Position numbers and translations under genes: made by a program. From Leisingera aquaemixtae (GTDB lineage Bacteria; Pseudomonadota; Alphaproteobacteria; Rhodobacterales; Rhodobacteraceae), in contig NZ_JAHVJQ010000004.1 in NCBI RefSeq assembly GCF_019801145.1, positions 469,231 through 533,230 on the forward strand: 64,000 nucleotides of DNA. Direction: 5' to 3'. Below are positions 8,377 through 17,010 of this stretch, piece by piece. A model generated the notes under the pieces. The model was not told the DNA's origin. It did no database searches and saw only the letters and a list, made by a program, of their open reading frames with translations. Every line of letters begins with the position of its first letter. The stretch's first letter is position 1.

Positions 8377-8507
8377 CTTCGCTCTCTCGTTGTTGCACCG
8401 CGGATCATGGCGCAAGCCGGGCCATCAGGCAAGAGAGCCAAAAGCCGCCATAGGGTTACGGCATCTGGCCCTATCGCTGGCAGTGCAAACGGTGCCGGGG
8501 CCGGAAG

Positions 8508-9371
8508 TTAGGTCCGGCCAGCGGCCCAGTCCCAGTAGAGGTCCCGCACCCGCTTGGCGACCGGGCCGGCCTGATAGCGGCAGCTGTCAAAAGCGGTGAC
8601 AGGGGTTACCTTGCTCATATTGCCGGAGAGGAAGACCTCGTCGGCCTCCTCGAAATCCTGATAGCCCAGCACGCACTCATGCACGGTGATGCCGTCGGCA
8701 CGCATGTTGCTGATGTGCCGGGCGCGGGTGATCCCGGCCAGGAAGGTACCGTTGGGGATCGGGGTGAAGACCTCGCCGTCGCGGACCATGAAGACATTGG
8801 TGGTGGCGGTTTCTGCGACATTGCCCATGGCGTCCAGCACCAGCGCGTTGCTGAACCCCTTGCTGCGCGCCTCCCGCAGCATCCGGGCGTTGTTGGGGTA
8901 AAGGCAGCCCGCCTTGGCATTCACCACCGCGCTCTCCAGCACCGGGCGGCGGAAGCGGGTGCGGGTCAGGGTGGCTGAGGCCTCAGGAGCTGCCATTGGG
9001 ACTTCCTCCAGGCAGACGGCGAACCGGGTGCTGTCGGCGTCGGGGGCAATCAGCGTCTCGTCACCATCGGCGGCCCAGTACATCGGCCGGATATAGACCG
9101 CGGCGCCGGGGACAAAGCCCTGCAGGCCTTCGCGGACGATTTCCACCATCTGTTCAACCGTGTGCGTGGGCGTCATCATCAACGCCTCTGCCGAGGCATT
9201 GGTGCGGGCGCAATGCAGATCCAGGTCCGGCGTCATGCCGTCAAACAGCCGTGCGCCGTCGAACACCGACGAGCCAAGCCACATCGCATGGTCCGCAGCC
9301 CGCATCACCGCCGGGTTGCCATCCTGCCAGCTGCCGTTGAAGTAAGTGCGGATTGTGCGGCCCACAGCCAT
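8508..9371 (-). CDS. Class IV aminotransferase, branched-chain aminotransferase type
   Basis: A 287-residue PLP enzyme of fold type IV. The Schiff-base lysine is in VVNAKAGCLYPNNARML. GNVAETATTNVFMV carries the phosphate-binding region, and FLAGITRARH and EADEVFLSGNMSKVTPV complete the family pattern seen in IlvE. It probably transfers amino groups between branched-chain or related amino acids and 2-oxoglutarate, although D-amino-acid transaminases share the fold. Start at 9371 is supported by GGGAGG; the open frame extends 25 codons further without family similarity. It is transcribed alone. Confidence 0.82.
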   Translation of the reverse strand: MAVGRTIRTYFNGSWQDGNPAVMRAADHAMWLGSSVFDGARLFDGMTPDLDLHCARTNASAEALMMTPTHTVEQMVEIVREGLQGFVPGAAVYIRPMYWAADGDETLIAPDADSTRFAVCLEEVPMAAPEASATLTRTRFRRPVLESAVVNAKAGCLYPNNARMLREARSKGFSNALVLDAMGNVAETATTNVFMVRDGEVFTPIPNGTFLAGITRARHISNMRADGITVHECVLGYQDFEEADEVFLSGNMSKVTPVTAFDSCRYQAGPVAKRVRDLYWDWAAGRT

Positions 9372-9576
9372 GGTTCTGCCTCCCTGTGCTTGCCGCAAGG
9401 GTAGGCAGAGGAAGGTCAGAGGTCCAGACCTAACATCGCTCGTCAATGCCGGTGATACGGCATCGGTGGAGCATGTTTTATGTTTTGTTGCAGAGGCTTG
9501 GCCTGTTGATGGTCGAAAATTTACGTAGCGTCCATTAAGTCAGCATGTCTGACCAATTGTTTCGCGCGCAAAACAT

Positions 9577-10089
9577 TCAGGCATCGTTGCTGACCTGCTC
9601 AGCCTCCGCGAGCAAAGCCTGCAAGTCCAGGGCCTCCGTGCCCATGGCGAGGCTGCCGTCCGATGCACGGGGCCACTCCGCCTCCGGCCGGTCGCGGTAC
9701 AGCTCCACTCCGTTGCCGTCCGGGTCGCGCAGGTAGATGGCCTCGGACACGCCGTGATCGGCTGCGCCCTCCAGCGCGATGCCTGCGTCCAGCACCCGGC
9801 GCAGCACCGCGGCCAGGCTCTTGCGGTCCGGCAGCAGGATGGCGGTATGGTAGAGGCCGGTCATGTTGGGCGCCGGGGCAGGGCCGCCGCGCGACTGCCA
9901 GGTGTTGAGGCCGATATGGTGGTGATAGCCGCCAGCTGAAAGGAAGGCGGCAGAGCTGCCCAGCCGCTGGGTCACGTCAAAGCCCAGGATGCCGCTGTAG
10001 AATCCGATTGCCCGCTCCAGGTCTGATACCTTGAGGTGGACATGGCCGATGCCAGTGCCTGCGGGAAGTGTTGCTGTGCCGGTGCTCAT
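9577..10089 (-). CDS. VOC/glyoxalase-fold protein
   Basis: A 170-residue vicinal-oxygen-chelate protein. IGHVHLKVSDLERAIGFYSGILGF opens the first beta-alpha-beta-beta-beta unit with a metal-ligand histidine; GGYHHHIGLNTW, GLYHTAILLP and IYLRDPDGNGVELYRDR supply the other expected His/Glu ligands. The pattern resembles the CatE/YfiE branch (catechol 2,3-dioxygenase-like), but one module is too short for a full dioxygenase, so the reaction is open. GGAGG sits five bases before the ATG at 10089, which decides the start over 10101. It lies next to the Paa operon but is separated from it by about 190 bases. Confidence 0.8.
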   Translation of the reverse strand: MSTGTATLPAGTGIGHVHLKVSDLERAIGFYSGILGFDVTQRLGSSAAFLSAGGYHHHIGLNTWQSRGGPAPAPNMTGLYHTAILLPDRKSLAAVLRRVLDAGIALEGAADHGVSEAIYLRDPDGNGVELYRDRPEAEWPRASDGSLAMGTEALDLQALLAEAEQVSNDA

Positions 10090-10205
10090 TGCAGCCTCCA
10101 TCTGTCTGTTGCTGCAAAGATGGGGGCCAGGCGTTCACGATGCCATTCCGCAGCGCCGCACCTTTTCCCTGTGGATTTGCACAGCCTGGCGGCGCAGCAC
10201 GGCCA

Positions 10206-10274
10206 GCGCGCTGCCAGGCGCGCCGGGCCCAACCGGGCCTGCGTATCTGTGATGCGCTGATGCCCGGGCGGGAG
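10206..10274 (-). repeat. Compound-hairpin 3'-end repeat, family A copy 1
   Basis: Read on the minus strand, CTCCCGCC begins 15 bases after the stop of the gene at 10290. A GGGC/GCCC stem region follows, then GTTGGGCCCGGCGCGCC with a GCGCGC/GCGCGC hairpin. The same order of parts recurs after rpe (34085-34166) and after gap (41295-41369). It is probably an RNA element acting at transcript ends. Confidence 0.6.
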
Positions 10275-10289
10275 TTATCCATTTGAAGG

Positions 10290-11051
10290 TCAGGCGGCCG
10301 GTTTCAATCCGGCCTTGGCCAGCACGGCAGAGGCGGCCTGTTCCCAGCGCGCCTTCAGCTCCGCATTCGGGGTGCGGCGCAGGCCCATGGACTTGAGCCC
10401 TTCGAACTTTTGCGAGGTCTCCGAGCCGAAGCTGGCAGCGACCCGCGGCCACCAGTAGTTCGTCAGTTCCTGCAGGGCATCGGCGCCTTGCGCCTCCACC
10501 AGCACCATCAGCCCTTCCTCCGCCAGTTCGGCATGATGCGCCTCGATGGGCTGGATGGCGCGGAACGCCTCGGCCAGCGGCTGGTAGGAGACGTGGCTCA
10601 GCTCTTCCAGCTGCACGGTGACGGCGGCGCCCATGAGCAGGTTCATCACCACCGCATCCGCCCAGCCTTCCAGCGGGTAGTTGAACACGGCCAGCCGCAT
10701 GTCGTGCTTGGTGCGGGTCTGGCCGATGTCGGCGTCCCGCTCCAGCCGCGCGGTCCAGGGGTGGTGGTCGGCATAACGCTCTGTATCGGCGCCGAAATCG
10801 CCCATGATGCGCAGCACCTTTTCGGCGCTGTCGGATTTCTCCAGCACGATCTTGGCGGCAGCGATGCGCGCCTTGATGCCCGGCCCTTCGTTGATGATGT
10901 CGGCAAAGCCGGCAGCACCCGCCAGCTCGCTGTCGACGAAGGTTGCCATCATCTTCATCAGCTCGGCGCGGTAGCGCGGCGGCACGTTGGACGGGTTGCT
11001 CAGCACGCCGCCCTGGGCCAGATAGCTTGCGATGCTCATCTCGTCAGTCAT
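10290..11051 (-). CDS. Phenylacetic-acid-catabolic family diiron protein, extra member
   Basis: A 253-residue ferritin-like protein of the PaaA/PaaC family (Paa_catab). Unlike PaaC it keeps two ExxH motifs, in QLEELSHVSY (about 155) and PIEAHHAELAEEG (about 175), as expected of a working diiron carboxylate centre. It is the last gene of the paa operon, 24 bases after paaE. A standard phenylacetyl-CoA epoxidase needs only PaaABCE, so this protein is additional. It might be a second oxygenase-type subunit or act on a later intermediate. Family membership is clear; the function is not known to me. Confidence 0.72.
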   Translation of the reverse strand: MTDEMSIASYLAQGGVLSNPSNVPPRYRAELMKMMATFVDSELAGAAGFADIINEGPGIKARIAAAKIVLEKSDSAEKVLRIMGDFGADTERYADHHPWTARLERDADIGQTRTKHDMRLAVFNYPLEGWADAVVMNLLMGAAVTVQLEELSHVSYQPLAEAFRAIQPIEAHHAELAEEGLMVLVEAQGADALQELTNYWWPRVAASFGSETSQKFEGLKSMGLRRTPNAELKARWEQAASAVLAKAGLKPAA

Positions 11052-11075
11052 GATCTTTCCTCCCTCGCGCAGGCA

Positions 11076-12149
11076 TTACTGGTCGTAATCGACCACGACG
11101 TTATCGGTCACCGGATAGGCCTGGCAGGACAGCACATAGCCTTTTTCGACTTCGTAGTCCTCCAGCGCGTGGTTGGCGACCATTTCGACCTCGCCCTCCA
11201 GCACCTTGCAGCGGCAGGTGGAGCAGACGCCTGCCTTGCACGCATAGGGCGCGTCCATGGCGTTCTCCAGCGCCGCGTCCAAGAGGGTCATGTCCTTGCC
11301 CATGTCGATGGTCTGGGTGGCGCCGTCCAGGGTGATCGCTGCCCTGGTCTGGTTGGCGCTGGTGCCTGCGTCGCTTGCGGCGGCCTTGCGCTTGGCGCGG
11401 CCCGGCTGGGCAGAGGCGAAGAGCTCGAACTTAATCTGGCTGTCGGTGAGGCCGGCAGTGCGCAGCGCCGCGGCGATGCCCAGCATCATCGGCTCCGGGC
11501 CGCAGATGAAGGCAGTGTCGACCGACTGGATGTCGATCCAGTGCTCAAACAGCTGGGCGCATTTCTCCTGCGTGACCAGGCCGGAGAACAGGTCGATTTC
11601 CTGGGCATCCGATTCCAGCACATGGATCACGTTGAACCGGCCCATGTAGAGGTTTTTCAGATCCTCCAGTTCCTCGCGGAACATGATCGTGTTCACGCCC
11701 TTGTTGGCGTAGACCAGCGTGAAGGACGATTTGGGTTCAGCGTCCAGCGTGGTTTTGAGGATCGACAGGACGGGCGTGATGCCGGAGCCGCCGGCAAAGC
11801 CCAGGTAGTGCTTTTCCGCCGTGCCGTCGAGCGGGGTGAAGAAGGTCCCCATCGGCGCCATCGCCTGCAGGGTGTCGCCGGCCTTGAGCTCGGTGTTGGC
11901 CCAGGTCGAAAACGCGCCGCCGTCGACGCGCTTGATGCCGACTTGCAGGACGCCTTCGTTCTTGCCCGCGCAGATCGAGTAGCTGCGGCGCAGTTCCTCG
12001 CCGTCAAAGTCGCGGCGGAAGGTCAGGTACTGGCCTTGGGTGAAATCGAACTCTGCAGCCGCGCCGTTCACGGGCTTCAGGGTGACAACCACCGCATCGC
12101 GGATGGTCTTGCGGACGTCGGTGACTTCAAGGTCGTGAAAGCGCGCCAT
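11076..12149 (-). CDS. paaE: 1,2-phenylacetyl-CoA epoxidase, reductase subunit PaaE
   Basis: A 357-residue reductase that passes electrons from NAD(P)H to the PaaA diiron centre. It has an FAD-binding N-terminal half (RRSYSIC near residue 55), an NAD-binding half (LGFAGGSGITPVLSILK near 110; FICGPEPMM near 200) and a C-terminal plant-type 2Fe-2S domain with CKAGVCSTCRCKV and a fourth cysteine in VLSCQAYP. AGGAGA precedes the ATG at 12149, and upstream codons belong to the paaD end. It is fifth in the cluster order paaJ-A-B-C-D-E. Confidence 0.93.
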   Translation of the reverse strand: MARFHDLEVTDVRKTIRDAVVVTLKPVNGAAAEFDFTQGQYLTFRRDFDGEELRRSYSICAGKNEGVLQVGIKRVDGGAFSTWANTELKAGDTLQAMAPMGTFFTPLDGTAEKHYLGFAGGSGITPVLSILKTTLDAEPKSSFTLVYANKGVNTIMFREELEDLKNLYMGRFNVIHVLESDAQEIDLFSGLVTQEKCAQLFEHWIDIQSVDTAFICGPEPMMLGIAAALRTAGLTDSQIKFELFASAQPGRAKRKAAASDAGTSANQTRAAITLDGATQTIDMGKDMTLLDAALENAMDAPYACKAGVCSTCRCKVLEGEVEMVANHALEDYEVEKGYVLSCQAYPVTDNVVVDYDQ

Positions 12150-12159
12150 CAGGGTCTCC

Positions 12160-12633
12160 TTAGATGCACTTGAAATAATCAAAGGGTTCCAGGCAGTCCT
12201 GGCAGCGCCAGTGGGCCTTGCAGGGGGTCGAGCCGAACTGGCTGACCTTGGTGAGATTCTTGCTGCCGCAGTGCGGGCATTTTTCGGGGCCGCCTGCAGG
12301 CTGAGGCGGGGCGATGCCGAAGCCCTCCAGCTTGGTGCGGCCCTTGGCGGAAAGCCAGTCGGTGGTCCAGGCAGGAGAGATCTGGGTTTTGAGTTTCAGA
12401 TCCTTGATGCCGTGGCCGCGCAGGGCGGTTTCGATGTCCATGTTGATCACCGAAGTTGCCGGGCAGCCGGAGTAGGTCGGGGTGACGGTGACCACCAGGG
12501 TCTCGCCCTCCCAAGCCACATCGCGGATGATGCCCAGGTCCACCAGCGAGATCACCGGAATTTCCGGGTCTGGCACAGCGTCGAGCCATTCCCAGATCTG
12601 GTCAATGCTTGGCTGAGTTGTCACTTGGCTCAT
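12160..12633 (-). CDS. paaD: PaaD, Fe-S maturation factor of phenylacetyl-CoA epoxidase
   Basis: A 157-residue protein: an N-terminal MIP18/DUF59 domain (WLDAVPDPEIPVISLVDLGI) and a C-terminal zinc-ribbon-like part with CPHCGS and later CRWCQDC-type pairs (RCQDCLEPFDYFKC). PaaD is needed to make an active epoxidase, probably by helping Fe-S cluster insertion into PaaE. GAGGG precedes the ATG at 12633. The 127-base gap to paaC is unusually large for this operon and contains two hairpins (12658-12707). Confidence 0.9.
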   Translation of the reverse strand: MSQVTTQPSIDQIWEWLDAVPDPEIPVISLVDLGIIRDVAWEGETLVVTVTPTYSGCPATSVINMDIETALRGHGIKDLKLKTQISPAWTTDWLSAKGRTKLEGFGIAPPQPAGGPEKCPHCGSKNLTKVSQFGSTPCKAHWRCQDCLEPFDYFKCI

Positions 12634-12657
12634 GCGGTTACCCTCATTGGCTGTTCT

Positions 12658-12707
12658 GCCCGGCAGCATGCCGGGCAACACCCGTCCAGCCGCCTGGGAG
12701 GCGGGAG
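12658..12707 (-). repeat. Hairpins between paaC and paaD, possible diverged family A element
   Basis: GCCCGGCA (12658-12665) and TGCCGGGC (12669-12676) form a perfect stem with a 3-base loop. GGCGGGAG (12700-12707) is part of a second dyad with the CCCGCC downstream of it. On the minus strand the order CTCCCGCC, then GTTGCCCGG plus hairpin, resembles the 3'-end repeat at 10206-10274. It may reduce expression of paaD and paaE relative to paaABC. Confidence 0.45.
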
Positions 12708-12760
12708 TTTGCCACCCGCCTTGCCGGACGGGCGATGCCTTCAGTTCCTTGGCCGCGGCC

Positions 12761-13522
12761 TTACCACTTGGCGCCCGGATAGGCGCGCTGCAGCCATTGC
12801 ATCTGAGTCAGCAGATGGCCCAGGTGCTCGGTATGCATCGCTCCGGTGCGGCCGCCCTTGTGGGCAAAGCTGCTCTCCGGAATGGTCAGCGTCGCGTCGC
12901 CCAGGATGCGGGAGACCAGCGCGTCATATTCCTCGCGCAGGGAGGCTGGATCGGGGGCGATGCCCGCCTTCACCATCTCGGCGTCGACCTCGTCGGACTG
13001 GAACATCTCGCCGACGTAGGGCCACAGGTAGTCCAGCGCCTCCTGCATCCGGCGGCGGCTTTCCTCGGTGCCGTCGCCCAGGCCCACCACGGTGTCGGCG
13101 GAACGCTCCAGGTGATAGGCAACCTCTTTCGAGGCCTTTTCGGCAATCGCTGCAACCCGCTCGTCCGAGGATTTCATCAGCCGGCCCAGCTGGATCGAAT
13201 GCCAGGCATCGAACAGGAACTGGCGCATCAGGGTGCGGCCGAAGTCGCCGTTCGGCACCTCGCACAACAACACGTTGCGGAAATCCCAGGCGTCGCGCAG
13301 GAAGGCGAGGTCGTCGGCGGTTTTGCTGCCGCCCTGCACCTCGCCCGCGAGGCCCAGCCACATTTGGGTCTGCCCGATCAGGTCGAGCGCGGTATTGGCC
13401 AGCGCGATGTCCTCTTCCAGCACCGGCGCGTGGCCGCACCATTCGCTGACCCGGTGGCCGAGGACCAGGGTGTTGTCCCCCATCCGCAGCAGAAACTGGG
13501 AAAATGCGTCTTCGCGGGTCAT
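12761..13522 (-). CDS. paaC: 1,2-phenylacetyl-CoA epoxidase, structural subunit PaaC
   Basis: A 253-residue ferritin-like subunit that pairs with PaaA in the epoxidase core and has lost the metal ligands. The N-terminus LLRMGDNTLVLGHRVSEWCGHAP and ALDLIGQTQMWLGLAG are characteristic of PaaC. The complex converts phenylacetyl-CoA to ring-1,2-epoxyphenylacetyl-CoA. Its first codon overlaps the last base of paaB, giving tight coupling. Confidence 0.92.
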   Translation of the reverse strand: MTREDAFSQFLLRMGDNTLVLGHRVSEWCGHAPVLEEDIALANTALDLIGQTQMWLGLAGEVQGGSKTADDLAFLRDAWDFRNVLLCEVPNGDFGRTLMRQFLFDAWHSIQLGRLMKSSDERVAAIAEKASKEVAYHLERSADTVVGLGDGTEESRRRMQEALDYLWPYVGEMFQSDEVDAEMVKAGIAPDPASLREEYDALVSRILGDATLTIPESSFAHKGGRTGAMHTEHLGHLLTQMQWLQRAYPGAKW

Positions 13523-13806
13523 TACATCGCCCCCACTTCTTCGGGGATGTCGAAGAAGGTCGGGTGGCGGTAGACCTTGGACTCCGACGGTTCATACAGC
13601 GGGCCCTTGTCGCTGGGCGAGGAGGCGGCGATGTGGTTTGCTTCAACCACCCAGATCGACACGCCTTCGTTGCGGCGGGTATAAACGTCGCGGGCGTTCT
13701 TGATCGCCATTTCAGCGTCGGGCGCATGCAGGGAGCCGACGTGGCGGTGGCTCATGCCGTGCTGGCCGCGGATGAAGATTTCCCAGAGGGGCCATTCGTT
13801 TTTCAT
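13522..13806 (-). CDS. paaB: 1,2-phenylacetyl-CoA epoxidase subunit PaaB
   Basis: A 94-residue PaaB protein, with the family opening EWPLWEIFIRGQHGMSHRHVGS and IWVVEANHIAASSP, and the usual length. PaaB joins PaaAC heterodimers into the active complex. AGGAGGA stands seven bases before the ATG. It lies 73 bases after paaA and overlaps paaC by one base. Confidence 0.93.
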   Translation of the reverse strand: MKNEWPLWEIFIRGQHGMSHRHVGSLHAPDAEMAIKNARDVYTRRNEGVSIWVVEANHIAASSPSDKGPLYEPSESKVYRHPTFFDIPEEVGAM

Positions 13807-13879
13807 GTCTCAAATCCTCCTGGCTGAGGGGGCGCTGCGCCGGGTCCTAATTGGGGGCGGAGCGCCGGAATGCTTGGGG

Positions 13880-14857
13880 TTACTCGGCGGCGTGCTGGCG
13901 CGCGGCTTTCTTTTTGGCGTGGGCAAGCAGGCCATCACGGACCCAGGCGCCGTCGTCCCAGGCCTTGTTGCGGGCGGCAAGGCGGTCGACGTTGCAGGGG
14001 CCGTTGCCCTTGATCACCTCGAAGAACTCCGACCAGTCCGGGTCGCTGTAGTCGTAGTGGCCGCGCTCTTCGTTCCACTTGATGGTGGGATCCGGCAGGT
14101 CGAGGCCGAGGAATTCGATCTGCGGCACCGTCTGGTCGACGAATTTCTGGCGCAGCTCGTCATTGGTGTTGATCTTGATCTTCCAGGCCATGCTTTGGGC
14201 GGAGTGGACCGAGTCCTTGTCGGACGGGCCGAACATCATCAGCGCCGGGAACCAAAGGCGGTTGACCGCATCCTGCGCCATTTTCTTCTGCGCAGGCGTG
14301 CCCTCGGCCATCTTGCGGATGGCGTCGAACCCCTGGCGGGCATGGAAGCTCTCTTCCTTGCAGATGCGGATCATCGCGCGGGAATAGGGGCCGAAGGAGG
14401 TCCGCTGCAGCGGCACCTGGTTCATGATCGCCGCGCCGTCAACCAGCCAGCCCACCGCGCCGATGTCGGCCCAGTTCAGCGTCGGGTAGTTGAAGATCGA
14501 CGAATACTTCATGCGCCCGTCGAGCAGCATTTCGGTGAGCTCGTCGCGCGAAACGCCCATGGTTTCCGCCGCACAGTAGAGGTAGAGGCCGTGGCCCGCC
14601 TCGTCCTGCACCTTGGCGAGCAGGATCGCCTTGCGCTCCAGCGTGGGGGCGCGGGTGATCCAGTTGCCCTCGGGCAGCTGGCCGACGATTTCCGAGTGGG
14701 CGTGCTGGCCGATCTGGCGGATCAGCGTCTTGCGGTAGCCTTCGGGCATCCAGTCCTTGGGCTCGATCTTCTCGCCCGCGTCGATGCGCGCCTGGAAGGC
14801 GGCCAGCTTTTCGGGATCGTCCTGGGTCGCTTCGGATTGGACCATCTGAGCATACAT
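13880..14857 (-). CDS. paaA: 1,2-phenylacetyl-CoA epoxidase, catalytic subunit PaaA
   Basis: A 325-residue diiron oxygenase subunit. The ligand motifs are intact: [13 protein letters not shown] (ExxH) and [12 protein letters not shown] (ExxH), with the acidic residues of the other helices present. PaaA binds phenylacetyl-CoA and carries out ring epoxidation in the cytosol with electrons from PaaE. GAGGAGG precedes the ATG. It follows the thiolase gene by 24 bases and starts the paaABCDE block. No paaF, G, H, K or Z is seen in this window, so the rest of the pathway must be elsewhere. Confidence 0.94.
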   Translation of the reverse strand: MYAQMVQSEATQDDPEKLAAFQARIDAGEKIEPKDWMPEGYRKTLIRQIGQHAHSEIVGQLPEGNWITRAPTLERKAILLAKVQDEAGHGLYLYCAAETMGVSRDELTEMLLDGRMKYSSIFNYPTLNWADIGAVGWLVDGAAIMNQVPLQRTSFGPYSRAMIRICKEESFHARQGFDAIRKMAEGTPAQKKMAQDAVNRLWFPALMMFGPSDKDSVHSAQSMAWKIKINTNDELRQKFVDQTVPQIEFLGLDLPDPTIKWNEERGHYDYSDPDWSEFFEVIKGNGPCNVDRLAARNKAWDDGAWVRDGLLAHAKKKAARQHAAE

Positions 14858-14881
14858 GTCTGGGACCTCCTCAGGTTTTCG

Positions 14882-16084
14882 TTAAATGCGTTCCAGGATC
14901 AGGGCGGTGCCCTGTCCGACGCCGACGCACATGGTGCACAGGGCATAACGCCCGCCAGTGCGCTGCAATTGGTAGGCGGCGGTCAGCACCAGCCGCGCCC
15001 CGGACATGCCGAGCGGGTGGCCCAGTGCAATTGCACCGCCGTTGGGATTAACATGGGGCGCATCGTCCGGAAGGCCAAGCTCGCGCAGGGTGGCGAGGCC
15101 CTGCGAGGCAAACGCTTCGTTCAGCTCGATCACGTCCATCTGGCCGATGGTCAGGCCGGTGCGGGCCAGCACCTTGCGGGTGGCGGGCACCGGGCCGATG
15201 CCCATGATGCGCGGCTCGACGCCGGCGGCGGCCATGCCGACAATGCGGGCCATCGGTTTCAGGCCGTTTTTCGCGGCCGCAGCCTCATTCGCCATCAGGA
15301 TCGCCGCGGCGCCGTCGTTGACGCCGGAGGCATTGCCAGCGGTCACGCTCTTGTCCGGGCCGTTGACACCCTTGAGGCCCGACAGCTTCTCTGCCGAGGT
15401 GCCGGGGCGGGGGTGTTCGTCGGTGTCCACCACCAGATCATCGCCCTTGCGCTGCGGGATGGTGACCGGGGTGATTTCGTCCTTGAAGATGCCGGCCTCA
15501 TGCGCGGCGGCCCAGCGGGCCTGGCTGCGGGCGGCAAAGGCATCCTGATCCTCGCGGGAGACGCCGTAATCCTCTGCCACGTTGTCGGCGGTCTGCGGCA
15601 TCGAGTCGGTGCCGTACATCTCGTGCATTTTCTTGTTCACGAAGCGCCAGCCGATGGTGGTGTCATAGACCGCATTGGCGCGGGTGAAGGCGCTGGTGGC
15701 CTTGGGCATCACGAAGGGCGCGCGCGACATGCTTTCGACACCGCCGGCGATGGCCATGTCATAGTCGCCTGCCTTGATGCCGCGGGACGCCATGCCCACC
15801 GCATCCATGCCGGAGGCGCAGAGGCGGTTGATGGTGGTGCCGGGCACTGAGGTCGACAGGCCCGCCAGCAGTGCCGCCATGCGGGCCACGTTGCGGTTGC
15901 TTTCGCCGGCCTGGTTGGCATCGCCCAGGATCACATCATCCAGGCTGCCCCAGTCAACGTCCGGGTTGCGCGCGGCTAGCGCGGCAATCGGCAGAGCGGC
16001 AAGGTCATCAGTCCGCACCTGGCTCAGCGCGCCGCCGTAGCGGCCGATCGGGGTGCGGGTGGCATCGCAGATGAAAGCATCCAT
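14882..16084 (-). CDS. paaJ: 3-oxoadipyl-CoA thiolase (PaaJ/PcaF)
   Basis: A 400-residue acetyl-CoA acyltransferase. The nucleophile cysteine is in NRLCASGMDAVGMA near residue 90, the catalytic histidine in GGAIALGHPLGMSGARLV near 350, and the second cysteine in CTMCVGVGQGTALI near 385. DAFICDATRTPIGRYGG at the start and ELNEAFASQ are typical of beta-ketoadipyl-CoA thiolases. It cleaves 3-oxoadipyl-CoA to succinyl-CoA and acetyl-CoA, the final step shared by phenylacetate and protocatechuate breakdown. As first gene of the paa operon it is most likely PaaJ; PcaF is the alternative name. Confidence 0.88.
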   Translation of the reverse strand: MDAFICDATRTPIGRYGGALSQVRTDDLAALPIAALAARNPDVDWGSLDDVILGDANQAGESNRNVARMAALLAGLSTSVPGTTINRLCASGMDAVGMASRGIKAGDYDMAIAGGVESMSRAPFVMPKATSAFTRANAVYDTTIGWRFVNKKMHEMYGTDSMPQTADNVAEDYGVSREDQDAFAARSQARWAAAHEAGIFKDEITPVTIPQRKGDDLVVDTDEHPRPGTSAEKLSGLKGVNGPDKSVTAGNASGVNDGAAAILMANEAAAAKNGLKPMARIVGMAAAGVEPRIMGIGPVPATRKVLARTGLTIGQMDVIELNEAFASQGLATLRELGLPDDAPHVNPNGGAIALGHPLGMSGARLVLTAAYQLQRTGGRYALCTMCVGVGQGTALILERI

Positions 16085-16120
16085 GGGTGTTCGCGTCTCC
16101 TGTGGCGGCGGCAGGAAAAG

Positions 16121-16136
16121 CCGACCGTTGGGTCGG
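16121..16136. promoter_or_regulatory. Palindromic candidate operator of the paa operon
   Basis: CCGACC and GGTCGG flank a four-base spacer (CCGACCGTTGGGTCGG), 37 bases upstream of the thiolase start. Such CCGACC-type dyads are typical of TetR-family sites, and TetR-type PaaR regulators control paa genes in many proteobacteria. No regulator gene is present here, so the link is inference. Confidence 0.5.
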
Positions 16137-16356
16137 TATTACGCTGGAAGATGATTCGCAGCAAGTGAAATGTAACGTGAAAAATGTTTGATTGAAAAAT
16201 CTGTAACGAATTGGTGCGGCAGAGCGTGGGCCGGCCGGTTCAGGCAGGGCGTTTGATCTGGCGGCGCCTTCAGCAGCGCCAGGCGCAACTAAAAAAAGTT
16301 ATTGCGGGAACGACCGGTAAAGGCGGGAAGAGACGGGCCGGCCTTGGGGCGCCCTA

Positions 16357-16884
16357 TCAGGCCCGGTATTGCAGGACAGTGTTGGGGTAATTGGCCTGTC
16401 CGATGCTGAAATGGGTCTGGCCTGCCTGCTCAAACCCGTTCCGCAGATAGAACGAGATCGCGCGCGCGTTTTCCGAATTGCTGGTGAGCCAGGGCGCGTC
16501 CCAGCCATTTGACCGGCATAGTTGAAGCCCGGCCTGCAGCAGGCGGAGGCCGGTGCCATGCCCGTGGTGCCGGGGCTGAACATAGAGTGTCGCGATCTCG
16601 GTGCGGGACGCCCCGCCGGCTGGGCTTGGCCGCCCGTGCGCGAGCCGGATGTAGCCGTCGATGCCGTCCCGGTTCTGCGAAACCAGCAGGCGCTCGGCAG
16701 GGTTATTCAGGGCCTCTGCAAAATGCGCTGGGGTGTAGTGGCTGAGCACATAGTCTGCGAAATGCCCGCTGACTCCGTTGCGCAGGTAGGTGCCTGTCCA
16801 AACTTCGATCGACAGGGCCGCGAGGCTGGTGCAGTCGCCTGCGGCGGCGGGGCGGATCGCGGTTTGCAGCATGGGTCTGGTCAT
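16357..16884 (-). CDS. GNAT-family N-acetyltransferase
   Basis: A GNAT protein of about 175 residues. The acetyl-CoA loop is PRHHGHGTGLRLLQAGL (Q/R-x-x-G-x-G form), followed by SENARAISFYLRNGFEQAG, the conserved motif B with FYxxxGF. The opening IRPAAAGDCTSLAALSIEVW is the usual first strand and helix. The substrate is not predictable. Start codons at 16911, 16884 and 16872 are all possible because no good Shine-Dalgarno sequence is visible; 16884 removes an unlikely hydrophobic leader. It is divergent from the sulfatase gene. Confidence 0.75.
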   Translation of the reverse strand: MTRPMLQTAIRPAAAGDCTSLAALSIEVWTGTYLRNGVSGHFADYVLSHYTPAHFAEALNNPAERLLVSQNRDGIDGYIRLAHGRPSPAGGASRTEIATLYVQPRHHGHGTGLRLLQAGLQLCRSNGWDAPWLTSNSENARAISFYLRNGFEQAGQTHFSIGQANYPNTVLQYRA

Positions 16885-17010
16885 GAAAGCCAAAAGGAAT
16901 AAGAAAAACACGCGCCATAGTCAGGCAGCGGGCGCTGGGGTCAAGAAGATCTCCTCGCCAAAATTGCTTCACTTGTTTATTAATGGGGTGGCACTGAGCG
17001 GGAGGCGCCG

